A stretch of DNA of 64,000 bases from Tistrella mobilis KA081020-065 (GTDB taxonomy: Bacteria > Pseudomonadota > Alphaproteobacteria > Tistrellales > Tistrellaceae). Location of the stretch: the NCBI RefSeq assembly GCF_000264455.2, contig NC_017958.1, positions 687,001-751,000 on the forward strand, given 5' to 3'. The position numbers were made by a program, and so were the translations under genes. Shown here piece by piece: positions 1-12,600 of this stretch (position 1 is the first letter of the stretch; every line of letters begins with the position of its first letter). The notes below the pieces were generated by a model, which was not told the DNA's origin, searched no databases, and saw only the letters and a list, made by a program, of their open reading frames with translations.

Positions 1-1
1 C

Positions 2-3000
2 ACCGCGGCGCTCGATCTCAGGGGCTCGCTCGACATCGCCCGCCTGGCCCGGGCCTTCGCCGACATCGCCCGCCGCCATCAGCCGCTCAGGACCGCGATC
101 CTCGATCATCAGGGCACGCCGCGCGCCGTGCTCCGGCCGGTGCCCACGGCCTGGCCGCTGCCGGTGACCGATGCCGCCGACGACGCCACGGCCGATGCGA
201 TGGCGCGCGAGATTGCCGCCCGGCCGATCGATCTGGCGGACGGGCTCAACCTCCGCACCGCGCTCCTCCGCCAGGCGCCCGATCATCACCGACTGGTGGT
301 GGTGCTGCACCATGCCGCCGCCGATGGCTGGTCGCTGGGCGTGCTGCTCCACGAGGTGCAGGTTCTGTATGACGGCGGCACGCTGCCGCCGCTCCGCCGC
401 AGCTATGCCGAGGTGATGCAGGATCAGGCGCGGATCCGCGCCGCCGATCTCGATGTCTGGCGCAAGCTGCTGGCCGATCTGCCGCCGGCGTCCGATCTCG
501 TTCTGCCCGGGCATCCCGAGCCGGCCGGGGACGACCCGGTGATCCGGCGGCGTCTTTCCCCAGAGACGTCGGCCCGGCTCGACGCCCTCGGCCGCGGGCT
601 GGGCGTCACCCCCTTCATCATCCTGACCGCGGCCGCCCAGATCCTGATCGGCCGGCTGTCGGGCAGCCACGACTTCGCCCTCGGCACCCCGGTTGCCAAC
701 CGGCCCGATGCCGATGCCGAGGCGCTGATCGGCTTCGTCACCAACACGCTGGTGCTGCGCGCCGCCCTCGGCCGGGCGCGCACGGTGCGCGAGCTGCTCA
801 CCGCCATCCGCGGCGACACCCGCGACGCGCTCGCCCACCAGTCGCTTCCCTTCGACCGGCTGGTCGACGCGCTGGGCATTGCCCGCACCGGCACCGACAA
901 CCCGCTCTTCCGGGTGCTGGTCGCGGCCGGCGCCGCCGATCTGCCGGCGCCGGGGCTGGGCGGTCTCGACGTCGCCATTCTGCCCGCCCCGGCCACGAGC
1001 ACCCGGCTCGACCTTGAAATTCACGGCCATGCCGGGCCCGAGGGCTTCGATCTGGCGGTCACTTTCGATCCGACCCGGATCGGCCGCACCGCTGCCACCG
1101 ACCTGCTGGACCGGCTGGGTCTGATCCTGGACGGCATGGCGACCCGCCCCGATGAAGCCTGGGCCGACCTGCCGATCCTGACCGCGGCCGAGGCCGCCCG
1201 CATCGATGCGGCGGCCCGCGGCGCCGCCATCCGCCACCCGCGGGTGCTGGACGAAATCCTGGCCCGCGCGGCCGAGGCTCCCACGGCACCGGCTTTGATC
1301 GACGCCCATGGCAGCCTCGATCGCCGCCGTCTGATCGGCCGCGCCGCCGCGCTCGCCGGGCAACTCGGCGCCGTGCAGGGTGCACCGGTGGGGTTGATGC
1401 TCGGCCGCGGTCAGGCCCATGGCATCGGCCTGCTGGGCGCCTGGCTTGCCGGTGCGGGGGCCATGCCGCTCGATCCCGAGCTGCCGGATGCCCGGCTCGC
1501 GACCATGATCGCCATCGCGGAACCGGCCGCGATCGTCGCCGATGCGGCAGAGATCGACCGGCTGCGCCGGCTGACCGACCGGCCCGTCCTTCCTCTGCCG
1601 GAGGCCACCGCCGAAACCCGGCCAGTCGCGACATCGCCCGACGACCTCGCCTATCTGCTCTTCACCTCGGGCTCGACCGGCACGCCCAAGGGGGTGCGAG
1701 TCGCCTGGCGCACGCTCGACCAGCTGATCGGCTGGCACCGGGCCCGCCATCCCGTGCCCGCCCGCACCCTCGGCTTCGCGCCGCTCGGCTTCGACGTCTC
1801 GATGCAGGAAGCGGCCCTTGCCTGGGCCGAGGGCGGGACGCTGGTCACCGCCGACGAGGCCACCCGCCGCGACCCGGCGGCGCTTGCCGCCTTCATCTCG
1901 CGTCACGACATCGCCCGGCTGTTCCTGCCGGTGGTGATGCTCCATGCGCTGGCCGACCATCTGGCCGACCATCCCGACCGGACCCCCACCTCGGTGCAGA
2001 TGATCGCGACCGCGGGCGAGCAGCTGCGCATCACCGCCCCGGTCCGCGACTGGTGCCGGCGGCAGCCCTTCGCCATCGACAACCAGTACGGCCCGACCGA
2101 GACCCATGTCGTCGCCGCCGAACTGCTGCCGGCCGCCAATGTCGACCGCTGGCCCGACCGCCCGGCCATCGGCCGCCCGATCGACGGCGCCACGCTTTTC
2201 GTCACCGACCCGGCCGGCCATCTCCTGCCCGACGAGGTGGCGGGCGAACTGCTGATCGGCGGAACGGCCCCGGCGCTCGGCTATGCCGGCGATGCCGCCC
2301 GCACCGCGGAACGCTTCGTCACCGGCCCCGATGGCGGCCGCGCCTATCGCACCGGCGACCGGGTGCTCCGCCATCGCGACGGCCGGCTCAGCTATCTGGG
2401 CCGGGCCGACGACCAGGTGAAGATCCGCGGTTTCCGGGTCGAACCGGGCGAGATCGAGGCGGCGCTGGGCAGCCATCCGGATGTCGCCCAGGCGCTGGTG
2501 GTGGTGCGGACGATCGCCGGCCAGGCGACGCTGGTCGCCCATGTCGAGCCGCGCGCACGCCCCGCCGACGAGACCGGCTTCGCTCAGGCGCTCGCCGACC
2601 ATCTGCGTGCCCGCCTGCCCGAGCCGATGGTGCCGGCGCGCTGGGTGATCAGCCCGGCCCTGCCGCGCTCGGCCAACGGCAAGCTCGACCGCCGGGCCCT
2701 GCCGGCCACGGACGGCATGCCGCTCGCCGCCGCCACGGCCGCGCCGCCCGCCACCGAAAGCGAGCGGCGGCTGGCGGCGATCTGGGCCGAAATCCTGGCC
2801 CTGCCGGTCGATGCGGTGTCGCGCGGCGACGATTTCTTCGCCCTCGGCGGCCATTCGCTGCGTGCCACCCAGCTGATCGCCCGCATCGGCCGCGATCTGG
2901 GGCTGGAGCCCGGCGTCGCCCAGGTCTTCGAGACCCCGCGCCTGGCCGACCTCGCCGCCGCCCTCGATGCCCTGACGCCGGTCGCCCGGACGGCGCCGAT

Positions 3001-3688
3001 CCCGCGCCGCACGGACGACGACGACCTGCCGCTCTCCTTCGCGCAGGAGCGGTTGTGGTTCATCGACCAGTTGAGCCCGGCGCGCGGCGCCTACAACATG
3101 CCGGCCGCCCTGCGCCTGACCGGTCGGCTGGACCACGATGCCCTGGCGCGCGCCTTCGCCACAATCTGCCGCCGCCATGCCGTGCTGCGCACCGCGATGA
3201 TCGAGCGCGACGGCCGGCCGGTGCAGCGCATCCATCCCGCACCCGAGACCTGGCCGCTGCCGGTGGAGGATCTCTCGGACCTCGCCGATCCCGAGGCCGA
3301 GGTGGTCGCCCGCGCGGTCGAAGATGCCGAGACGCCCTTCGACCTCACCCGGCCGCTCAAGATCCGCACCCGGCTGCTGAGGCTGGGTGAGAGCAGCCAT
3401 GTCCTGCTCGCCACCCTCCATCACATCGCCTCCGACGGCTGGTCGATCGGGGTGATGGTGCGCGAGCTGGGCGCGCTCTATGCCGCTTTCGCCGCCGGCC
3501 GGCCCGATCCGATGCCGCCGCTCGCCGTCGACTATGCCGATGTGGCGCTCTGGCAGCGCGCCCGCCTGTCCGGGGCTGAACGCGACCGGCTGCTCGACCA
3601 CTGGCGCAGCGTGCTCGACGGCTTCACCGCCCCGAACCGGTCTTCGACCGCCCCCGGCCGGCGGTGCAGAGCTATCAGGGCGCGCTGA
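2..3688 (+). CDS. Nonribosomal peptide synthetase, 5' part outside window: C-A(Pro)-T-C (split by frameshift)
   Basis: The reading frame is open from base 2, so the gene enters from the left inside a condensation domain (active-site HHAAADG near 308-328). An adenylation domain follows (A3 FTSGSTGTPKG near 1660-1690, NQYGPTETH near 2080-2106, A10 NGKLDR near 2677). Its pocket positions read by eye are D-V-Q-F-A-A-Q-V-V, a proline-type code. A carrier domain (ALGGHSLR, near 2840-2865) comes next, then the first half of another C domain (LSFAQERLWFID near 3034, HHIASDG near 3420). After about 3634 the frame turns to unrelated sequence and stops at 3688, while homology continues in another frame from 3637. 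The protein would load proline and attach it to the upstream chain. In didemnin this is the Pro next to N-Me-D-Leu. It is best understood as the front part of the same polypeptide as the next entry. Confidence 0.88.
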   Translation, partial: TAALDLRGSLDIARLARAFADIARRHQPLRTAILDHQGTPRAVLRPVPTAWPLPVTDAADDATADAMAREIAARPIDLADGLNLRTALLRQAPDHHRLVVVLHHAAADGWSLGVLLHEVQVLYDGGTLPPLRRSYAEVMQDQARIRAADLDVWRKLLADLPPASDLVLPGHPEPAGDDPVIRRRLSPETSARLDALGRGLGVTPFIILTAAAQILIGRLSGSHDFALGTPVANRPDADAEALIGFVTNTLVLRAALGRARTVRELLTAIRGDTRDALAHQSLPFDRLVDALGIARTGTDNPLFRVLVAAGAADLPAPGLGGLDVAILPAPATSTRLDLEIHGHAGPEGFDLAVTFDPTRIGRTAATDLLDRLGLILDGMATRPDEAWADLPILTAAEAARIDAAARGAAIRHPRVLDEILARAAEAPTAPALIDAHGSLDRRRLIGRAAALAGQLGAVQGAPVGLMLGRGQAHGIGLLGAWLAGAGAMPLDPELPDARLATMIAIAEPAAIVADAAEIDRLRRLTDRPVLPLPEATAETRPVATSPDDLAYLLFTSGSTGTPKGVRVAWRTLDQLIGWHRARHPVPARTLGFAPLGFDVSMQEAALAWAEGGTLVTADEATRRDPAALAAFISRHDIARLFLPVVMLHALADHLADHPDRTPTSVQMIATAGEQLRITAPVRDWCRRQPFAIDNQYGPTETHVVAAELLPAANVDRWPDRPAIGRPIDGATLFVTDPAGHLLPDEVAGELLIGGTAPALGYAGDAARTAERFVTGPDGGRAYRTGDRVLRHRDGRLSYLGRADDQVKIRGFRVEPGEIEAALGSHPDVAQALVVVRTIAGQATLVAHVEPRARPADETGFAQALADHLRARLPEPMVPARWVISPALPRSANGKLDRRALPATDGMPLAAATAAPPATESERRLAAIWAEILALPVDAVSRGDDFFALGGHSLRATQLIARIGRDLGLEPGVAQVFETPRLADLAAALDALTPVARTAPIPRRTDDDDLPLSFAQERLWFIDQLSPARGAYNMPAALRLTGRLDHDALARAFATICRRHAVLRTAMIERDGRPVQRIHPAPETWPLPVEDLSDLADPEAEVVARAVEDAETPFDLTRPLKIRTRLLRLGESSHVLLATLHHIASDGWSIGVMVRELGALYAAFAAGRPDPMPPLAVDYADVALWQRARLSGAERDRLLDHWRSVLDGFTAPNRSSTAPGRRCRAIRAR
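3635..3636 (+). other. Apparent one-base deletion splitting a condensation domain
   Basis: The C-domain sequence runs in one frame up to the codon for Pro at 3632-3634 and resumes in another frame at the Pro codon at 3637, leaving two bases (aa) between. Adding one base (for example g, making gaa) gives a continuous chain whose spacing from LDGF to DRPRP equals that in the homologous C domain near 36650-36700. This is a sequencing error or a real inactivating mutation; the sequence alone cannot decide. Confidence 0.85.
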
Positions 3689-6600
3689 CCCGCCGGCCGA
3701 TGCCGGCGGCACTTGCCCGCCATGTCGACGAGACGGCGCGCCGCCACAAGGCTACGCCCTTCGTGGTGCTGCTCGCCGCCTTCCAGCTGCTGATCGGCCG
3801 CATCTCTGGCACCACCGACGTGGCAGTCGGCTCGCCCATCGCCAACCGCACCCATCCCGATACCGAGGCGCTGATCGGCTTCTTCGTCAACGCCCTGGTG
3901 CTGCGCAGCCGCTTCAACGACGATCCGGACTTCGCCGCCTTCACCGACCGGGTGCGCCAGGTGGTGCTCGACGCCCAGGACCATCAGGACCTGCCCTTCG
4001 AAGTGCTGGTCGAGGCACTGGAGCCCGACCGGGCGCTGGATCGCAACCCCCTGTTCCAGATCGCCTTCGCGGTCCAGAACGCCGAAGTGCCGCCGCTCGC
4101 GCTTGACGGGCTCGACATCAGGGCCGTCGAGCGCGAGGTGACCCGCACCCGCTTCGATCTGGAACTCCATGTCTGGCCGTCGGAGACCGGCTACGACCTG
4201 GTCGCCTATTACGCCACCGACCTTTTCGACGCGGCCACCATCGACCGGCTGCTCGGCCGCTACGAAACCCTGCTCGCCGCCGCCCTGGCCCGGCCCGAGG
4301 CCCCGGTCTCGATCCTGCCGGTCGCGACCGCGGATGAAACGGCCGCCCTCGCCGCGCTCCGTGCCGGCCCGCCGGCCGCGGCCTTCCGTCCCGTCACCGC
4401 CGAAATTGCCGACCGGGCGGCCGAGGCCCCCGCGGCCCCGGCGATCCTGCACCAGGGCGCGCCCCTCTCTCGCACCGATCTGGACCAGGCCGCCACCCGC
4501 CTCGCCCGGCGGCTGATCGCGGCCGGTATCGGGCCCGAAGACCGGGTCGGCCTGCTCTTCGACCGCTCGCCCGCTTTCGTGATCGCGGCACTGGCGGTGC
4601 TGCGTGCGGGGGCCGCCTACGTCCCGATGGTGACCGACTATCCGGACGAGCGCATCCGCTGGCAGATCGCCGATGCCGGCATGCGCGCGGTGCTGGCCGC
4701 CGCCGATCAGGCACCCCGCATCGGGGATGCCGTGCCGGTGCTGGTACCGGACGACGATACAGGTGACGGCGATGCCGCGGCCCGGCTGCCCGATCCGGCG
4801 GGCATCGATGCCGACCGTCTCGCCTATGTGGTCTATACCTCAGGCTCCACCGGTCGGCCCAAGGGGGTGGCCATCACCCATGGCGGGCTCGCCAATCTGG
4901 TCGCCTGGCACCGGCGGGCCTATGCACCCGACCAGACCACCCGCATGGCCCAGGTGGCCGGCCTCGCCTTCGACGCCGCCGGCTGGGAGATCTGGCCGGC
5001 GCTCGCCGCCGGGGCCGCCCTGGTCCTGCCCCAGCCGGGCGCCGGCCGCGATCCCGACCTGCTGCTGGCCGATTTCGTCACCCATCGCGTGACCCAGGCC
5101 TTCGTGCCGACGCCGCTTGCCGCCCCGCTGCTCTCGCGCCCCAGGCCCGAGGGGTTGAAGCTCGACCTGCTGCTGACCGGTGGTGAGCGCCTGGCGACGG
5201 CCCCCGAGATGCCCGGCGTGCGGCTGATCAACCATTACGGCCCCACCGAGACCGCGGTGGTCGCGACCGCCGGCCCGGTCGATCCGGCAGAGATCGCCGC
5301 CGGCCGCGCACCCGCCATCGGCCGGCCGATCGACGGCTTCACCGCCCATGTCCTGGACCGCCGGATGCGTCCGGTGCCCTTCGGCGTGGCGGGTGAACTC
5401 TGGCTGGGCGGCGCCGGTCTGGCCCGCGGCTATCTGGGCCGGGCGGAACTGACCGCCACGGCCTTCCTGCCCGACCCGTTCTCGACCACCCCCGGGGCCC
5501 GGCTCTACCGCACCGGCGATCTGGTGGTGCGGCGTGCCGACGGATCGCTCGATTTCCGTGGCCGCGCTGACGCCCAGGTGAAGCTCCGCGGCCACCGGAT
5601 CGAACCGGGTGAAATCGAGGCGGCGCTGCGCGACGATCCGGCGGTCGCCGAGGCCGCCGTGCTGCTGGCGCCGGCAGGCGATGCCCAGGCCGCCGCCCGG
5701 CTTATCGCCTTCGTGGTGGCGGACACCGCCGCCGACGAGGCCGACCGTGCCGCCCGCGAGGCCGAGCGCGCCGAGGACTGGCGCCGGCTTTATGCCGATA
5801 CCTATGGCGCGCTGGACGGCGACCCGGTGTTTCGCATCGCCGGCTGGACCAGCAGCTATGACCGCAGCCCGATCCCGGCCCCCGAAATGGCCACCTGGCG
5901 CGATGCCACGGTCGCCGCCATCGAGCGGCTGGGCGGAGAGACGGTCTGGGAAATCGGTTGCGGCAGCGGTCTGCTGCTCTGGAAGCTGGCACCGCGCCGC
6001 CGCCGCTACCATGCCACCGACTTCTCCGCCGAGGCGATCGCGCATCTGAAGGCCGATCTGGCCCGAAGCGGCATCGATCACGTCACGCTGGAGCGCCGTG
6101 CCGCCGACGACATGGCCGACCGGCAGGCAGGCCCCTGGGATAACCGGCCGGCGGGCCCCTGGGATGCGATCGTCATCAATTCGGTCATCCAGTATTTCCC
6201 GGGCGAGGACTATCTGCTGCGGGTGCTGCGCGGCGCGCTCGATGCCATCGCGCCCGAAGGCGCGCTCTTTGCCGGCGACATTCGCGCCGCCCATGTCGAG
6301 CGCGGTTTCCAGACCTCGATCGCCCTGCATCAGGCCCCCGCGGCCACCCCGGCGGAGGCGCTCTCAGCCCGCATCGCCGATGCCCTGGCGGCCGAAAAGG
6401 AACTGCTGATCGACCCGGCCTGGTTCCTGACCCGCGCCGCGGCACTGCCCGGTGTGGCAGGGATGGACATCCGGCTGAAGCGCGGCCGCGACCGCAACGA
6501 GATGACCCGCTTCCGCTATGACGTCACCCTGTTCAAGGGTGCGGCTCGGGCGCCGCTGGTGCCCGACCGGCGGATGGTCTGGGCGGACGGCCCCGATTTC

Positions 6601-9600
6601 CCCGCCCTCTGTGCGCGGGTGGCGGCAGAGGGTGGCCGGATCGAGATCCTGGACCTGCCCAATGCCCGCACTGCCGCCGACATGGCGGCGGCCGACCGGC
6701 TGGACGGCCGCCATGCCACGGCGGGCGACATCGCCGCGGCCGCAGCCGAAGCGGCGCGGGATGCCGTGGATCCCGAAACCCTCTGGTCGATCGCCGATGA
6801 AGCCGGCGTCGCCCTGCGCATCACCTGGGCCGAGGATCCGGCCCTGATGCATGTGCTGATCGAACCCGCCGCCGTGGCCGAAGATCCGCGCCCGCCGCTC
6901 TGGGCGCCCTGGCGGTCGATGCCGGCGCGCAGCCCGATCAACGACCCGCTGGCCGCCGGTGCCGACCGGCGCATGATCCGCCGCCTGCGCGACCATCTGC
7001 GCCGCCGCCTGCCCGAGGCCCTGGTTCCAGCCGAGATCAGGCTGCTCGACCGGCTGCCGCTCACCCCCAACGGCAAGCTGGATCGGGCCGCGCTGCTGGC
7101 ACGGCTCGCCACCCGACAGACCGCCGCCCCCGAGACCACGACCGCCCCCGCCGGCGCCACCGAGGCGACCCTCTCCCGGATCTGGTGCGAGGTGCTGGGC
7201 GTGGCCGCCATCGGCCGTCACGAGAATTTCTTCGAGGCCGGCGGCGATTCGATCCTGTCGATCCAGGTCGCATCCCGCGCCCGCAAGGCCGGGCTGCCGC
7301 TGGCCGTCCGCGACCTCTTCGCCCATCAGACCCTGGCGGAACTGGCCGGGGCGCTGGACGCCCGCGCCGAAACCGATGCCGGCCGCGATGCCTGTCTGCC
7401 GGTCGACGGCCCCGTGCCGCTCACCCCCGTCCAGGCCTGGTTCCTGGACCGGGAACCGGTCGATCCGCATCACTTCAACCAGGCGATCCTGCTGACCCTG
7501 CCGGCCGGAACCGAGGATGCGGCGATCCAGGCCGCCGTACAGACCCTTGCCGGCCGCCATGATGCGCTGCGCCTGCGCTTCTCCCCAGACGGCAGCGGCC
7601 GGATGATGCAGCAGGCGGGCCCGGTGGACGGTGCCACCCGGTTCGACAGCATCGATGCCCGCTTCGACGACTGGAGCGCCCATGCCGCCCGGGTCCAGGC
7701 GGGGCTCGACCTCGCCCGCGGCCCGCTGCTCAGGGTGGTGCGCTACCGGACGGGTGCCGGGGCCGACCGCCTGCTGATTGTCGCCCATCACCTGGTGATC
7801 GACGCGGTGTCGTGGCGGCTGCTGCTCGACGAACTGCGCGAGCTGCTGGCGGGCGGCGGCGGCGCCGATCCGGCGCCGGCCCCCTCCTTCACCCGCTGGG
7901 CGGCGGCACTGGCCGATCGCGCTGCCCGCGGCGCCTTCGACGACGAGATCCCGCACTGGCAGGCGGTCGCCCACGCCGCGACCTCGGCGGCGGGCCTGCC
8001 AGTCGACGACCCGGCCGCGCCCGATCTGGTCGAGCGTGCCCGCACCACCCATCGTGCGCTCGACGAGGCTCGCACCGACCGGCTGCTGCGCGCCGCCAAC
8101 CGGGCGCTACGCACCGAGGCAGCCGAGATCATCACCGCGGCCGTCGCCCGCGCGCTGGCCCGGCTGACGGCCACTTCCCTGGCCACCGCCCCCGGCCCGG
8201 TCACCCTGCTGATCGACCGCGAAGGCCATGGACGCGAGGATCTGGTGCCGGGTCTCGATCCCGCCCGGATCACCGGCTGGTTCACCGCCATTCACCCGGT
8301 GGCGCTGATCGTCGATCCGGCCGAGCCGCCCCGGGCCAGCCTCGCCCGGATCAAGGACACGCTCCGCGCTGTGCCGCGCCGGGGCGCCGGCTTCGGCCCG
8401 CTCATCCGCGCCGGGCGGATCGAGACCCCGCCACCCGCGCCCGAGATCGCCTTCAACTATCTGGGCCAGGTCGATGCCGCACTCGATGGCGGCGGCCTGC
8501 TGGCGGCGGCACCGGAACCGGTCGGGCCGCTACAGAGCCCGGCGGCCACACGGTTGCATGCGTTGACCATCGGCGCGGCGGTGATGGCGGGCCGGCTCAG
8601 GGTCGAAATCACCTGGCCCGGCGACCGCATCGCCGCCGCCCGCATGGAGCGGCTGGCCGATGATGTGGTGGCCGAACTCGGCGCCCTGGTCGATGTCTGC
8701 ATGGCGGCCGATGCCGCCGGGCTGACGCCCTCGGATCTGCCGCTCGCCGGGCTGGATCAGCCGGGCCTCGATGGCCTGCTCGCCCGGCTGCCGATCCCGG
8801 CGGAGGCGGTGGAAACCGCCTGGCCGGCAACGGCACTTCAGCACGGCCTGCTGCTGCAAGGCGCGCGCGGCCCGGCCGAGGGGGCGGCGCTCTATGTCGA
8901 ACAATTCGCCTTCCGCCTGCGCCCGCCCGTCGACACCGGAGCGCTGGTCCGCGCCTGGGATCTGGTCACCGCCCGCCACCAGGCGCTGCGCTCGCTGATC
9001 CTGCACGAGGGGCTGGAGCGGCCGCTGGTGGTGGTCGCGCGACACCACAGGCCTGAGATCGCGACCAGCGACCATCGGGTGCTTGCACCGGCCGCGGCCG
9101 AAGCGGCGCTCGATGCCGCACTCGCCCGCGACCGCGCCACCCGCTTCGATGCCGCCCGGGCCTGCCCCTGGCGCCTGGCCCTGCACCGGTTGCCCGGGGA
9201 TGCCGGCTCTGATGAAGATGTCGGGGCGGGCGACATCGTGCTGGTCTGGAGCTTCCACCACGCCCTGCTCGACGGCTGGTCGACCTTCCGGGTGCTGGAA
9301 GAGGTGCTGGCCGCCTATACCGCCCTCACCCGCCGCAGTACGCCGGATCTGGCGCCCGCCGCCCCGCTCGCCCGCTTCGCCGCCTGGCTCGCCGCCCGCG
9401 ATCCGCTGGCCGAGGAGACCTATTGGCGGGCAGCCCTCGACAATCTGCCCGAGCCGCAGCCGCTGCCCGGGGGCCGCCCCGGCGGGTCGGCGACGGCAGA
9501 GCGCCACCACGTCACCGGCCGCCTGCCTGCCCCGGCGGCGGCACGGATCATAGAGGCCGCCCGGCTGCTGAAGGTGACGCCGGCCACCATCGCCCAGGCC

Positions 9601-12600
9601 GCCTGGGCGATGGTGCTGGCCCGCCATGGCGACCGCGACGACGTCGTCTTCGGCACCACGGTCTCGGGCCGGCCCGAGGCGGTGGCAGAGGTCGAACGCA
9701 TGGTCGGCCTGTTCATCAACACGGTCGCCGTGCGCGTGCGGATCGATCCCGCCCGCCGCATCGGCGACTGGCTGGCCGAGCTTCAGGAAAGCCGCCGCGC
9801 CGCCACCGCCTTCGAGGCCGCCCCCCTGGGCCTGGTCCAGCGCTGGGCCCTGCCGGGAGAGCAGCGCCGGCCGCTGTTCGAAACCATCCTCGCCTTCGAA
9901 AACTACCCGGTCGCCGAGGCGCTGAAGGGCGATGCCGCCACCCCGCCGGTGCTGGACGTCGCCGACACCGTCTATGAGGGCCGCACGGAATATCCGCTGA
10001 CCGTCACCGTGCTGCCGGGCGACGGGTTCGCGGTAGACATCGCCTATGATCCGGGGCTGGTCGATGCCGATGCGGCCGACCGGCTGCTCGGCCAGATGCT
10101 GACCGCGCTTGCCGGCCTCACCCGGGATCCCCTGGCCCGGCTGGCCACAGTCGACGTGCTGGATGCGGCCGAGCGCCGGCTGATCGCCGACTGGTCGCAG
10201 GGCCGCGGCGCGGCGGCGATCGCGGCCGGCTTCGCCGGGGATCCGGCACCGGTTGCCGATGACGACCGGCCATTGCATCTGCGCCTTGCCGACCATGGGG
10301 CCGGGGAGCCGGCGCTGATCCAAGGCGATCGCCGGCTGGATCGCGCTTGGCTCGACACCGCCGCCCGCCGGGTCGCCGCCCGGCTGGTTGCGGCAGGTGT
10401 GGGCAAGGGCGATCTCGTCGCCCTGCTGATGCCGCGCTGCCCCGAACTGGTCGCGGCCATGGTCGGCATCCATCTGGCCGGCGCCGCCTATCTGCCGCTC
10501 GACCCGGTTTATCCCGATGCCCGCATTGCCGCGGTTCTGGGCCATGCCCGGCCGCGGGCGGTGCTTGCGGATATGGCGGGGCTCGGCCGTCTTCACGACC
10601 TGGCCGGCGCCCCGGCGCTGCGGCTGGATGTCGCCGCCGTCACCGGCACCGGCCCCCTGCTCCACCCGCTGCCCCAACCCGCCGCGGACTGGCGGGATCA
10701 GCCCGCCTATGTCATCTACACCTCGGGATCCACCGGCACGCCCAAGGGCGTGGTCGTCACCCTCGGCAATCTCGCCCGGCTGATCGATGCCACCCGGCCC
10801 TGGTTCGATTTCGGACCCGGGGACGTCTGGACCCTGTTCCACTCCCCCGCCTTCGACTTCTCGGTCTGGGAGATCTGGGGGCCGCTCGCAACCGGCGGCC
10901 GGCTGGTGATCGTCGATCACGACCAGGCCCGCGACCCGGCCGGCTTCCATCGCCTGCTGGCGCATGAAGGCGTGACGGTGCTGAACCAGACGCCGAGCGC
11001 CTTCGCAGCCCTCGACGCGGCCGATGCCCTGGCGGCAGGCGTCCCGGCCGGCCCGGCACTCGATACGCTGCGTCTGGTGATCTTCGGCGGCGAGGCCCTG
11101 GATGCCGCAAGCCTTGCCGGCTGGTTCGCCCGCCATGGCGACGACCGCCCGGCGCTGGTCAACATGTACGGCATCACCGAAACCACCGTTCATGTCACCC
11201 ATGCCCGGATCCGCGCGCCCCACGCCGCTGAAACCGGCACGGCGCCGATCGGCGTGCCGATCCCCGATCTCACCCTGCAACTGCTCGACCATCAGGGGCG
11301 CCCGGTGCCGATCGGGGCGGCGGGGGAAATCCATGTCGGCGGCCGCGGCCTCGCCCGCGGCTATCTGGGTCGCGACGACCTGACGGCCGAGCGTTTCATC
11401 ACCACCGCCGACGGCACCCGGCTCTATCGCAGCGGCGATCTCGGCCGCTGGCGCAGCGATGGCCGGCTCGATCATCTGGGGCGGATCGACGCCCAGGTGA
11501 AGATCCGCGGTTTCCGGATCGAACCGGCCGAAATCCGCGCGGCCCTCATCGCCCATCCGGCCATCGCCGATGCCGCGGTGGCGGCCCGGGCCGGCGGCGC
11601 GGATGGGGAATTGCGGCTGGTGGCCTGGATCCTGGCCGACGAGGTCCCGGAAGATCTGCGCGACCATCTGAAGGCCCGGCTGCCCGACTGGATGGTCCCC
11701 TCCGCGATCATGCCGGTGGCGGCGCTGCCGCTCACCCGCAACGGCAAGCTCGACCTTGCCGCCCTGCCCGACCCGTCACCGGTCGCCGGCAGCGGCGGTG
11801 CGGCGCCCGCCACGGCGACCGAAGCCCGGCTGGCCCGGATCTGGGAAGAGCTGCTGGGCGTGCCGGCACCCGGCCGCCGTGATGATTTCTTCGCCCTCGG
11901 CGGCCATTCGCTGCTGCTCGCCCGCCTCGCCCACCGGATTGCGCGGGAATTCGGCGTCACCCTGGACTGGCCGACCCTCTTCGCCGCCACCAGCCTCGAA
12001 GCCCAGGCCGACAGGATCGAGGGCCTGGCCGGCAGCGATGGCCTGCCGCCGCTGCGCCCGGTGCCGCGCGACGGCCGGCCGCTGCCGCTGTCGGCCGCCC
12101 AGCGCCGGATGCTGTTCCTGAACGAGGCCGCCCCCGGCCCGGCGCACACCATCCCGCTGCTGCTCGGCCTGACCGGCCCTCTCGATCTCGCCCGGTTGCA
12201 GGCGGCGATCGACGGGCTCATCACCCGGCACGAGGCGCTGCGGTCGCGCTTCCCGACCGTGGCCGGCCAGCCGGTCCAGCTGGTGGCGCCTGCGGAACCG
12301 CAGCCGCTGGTCGTGGTCGAGCCCGAGGATGCGGCCGAATGGATCCGGGCCGAACTCGCCCGGCCCTTCGATCTGGCGAACGAGCCCGCCTTCCGGTGCA
12401 CCCTGCTCAGGCGTGGGCGGCAGGATCATGTCCTGGTCGCCTGTCTGCACCATGTCGCGGGTGACGGCTGGTCGGTCGGGCTGCTGGCGCGCGATCTGGG
12501 CGCGCTCTATCAGGGCGACGCCGACCTGCCGCCGGTGGTGATCGGATCGGCCGATCTGGGTGCCGCCGAGGCCGATCCCCGGCGGATGGCGGCGGTGGAT

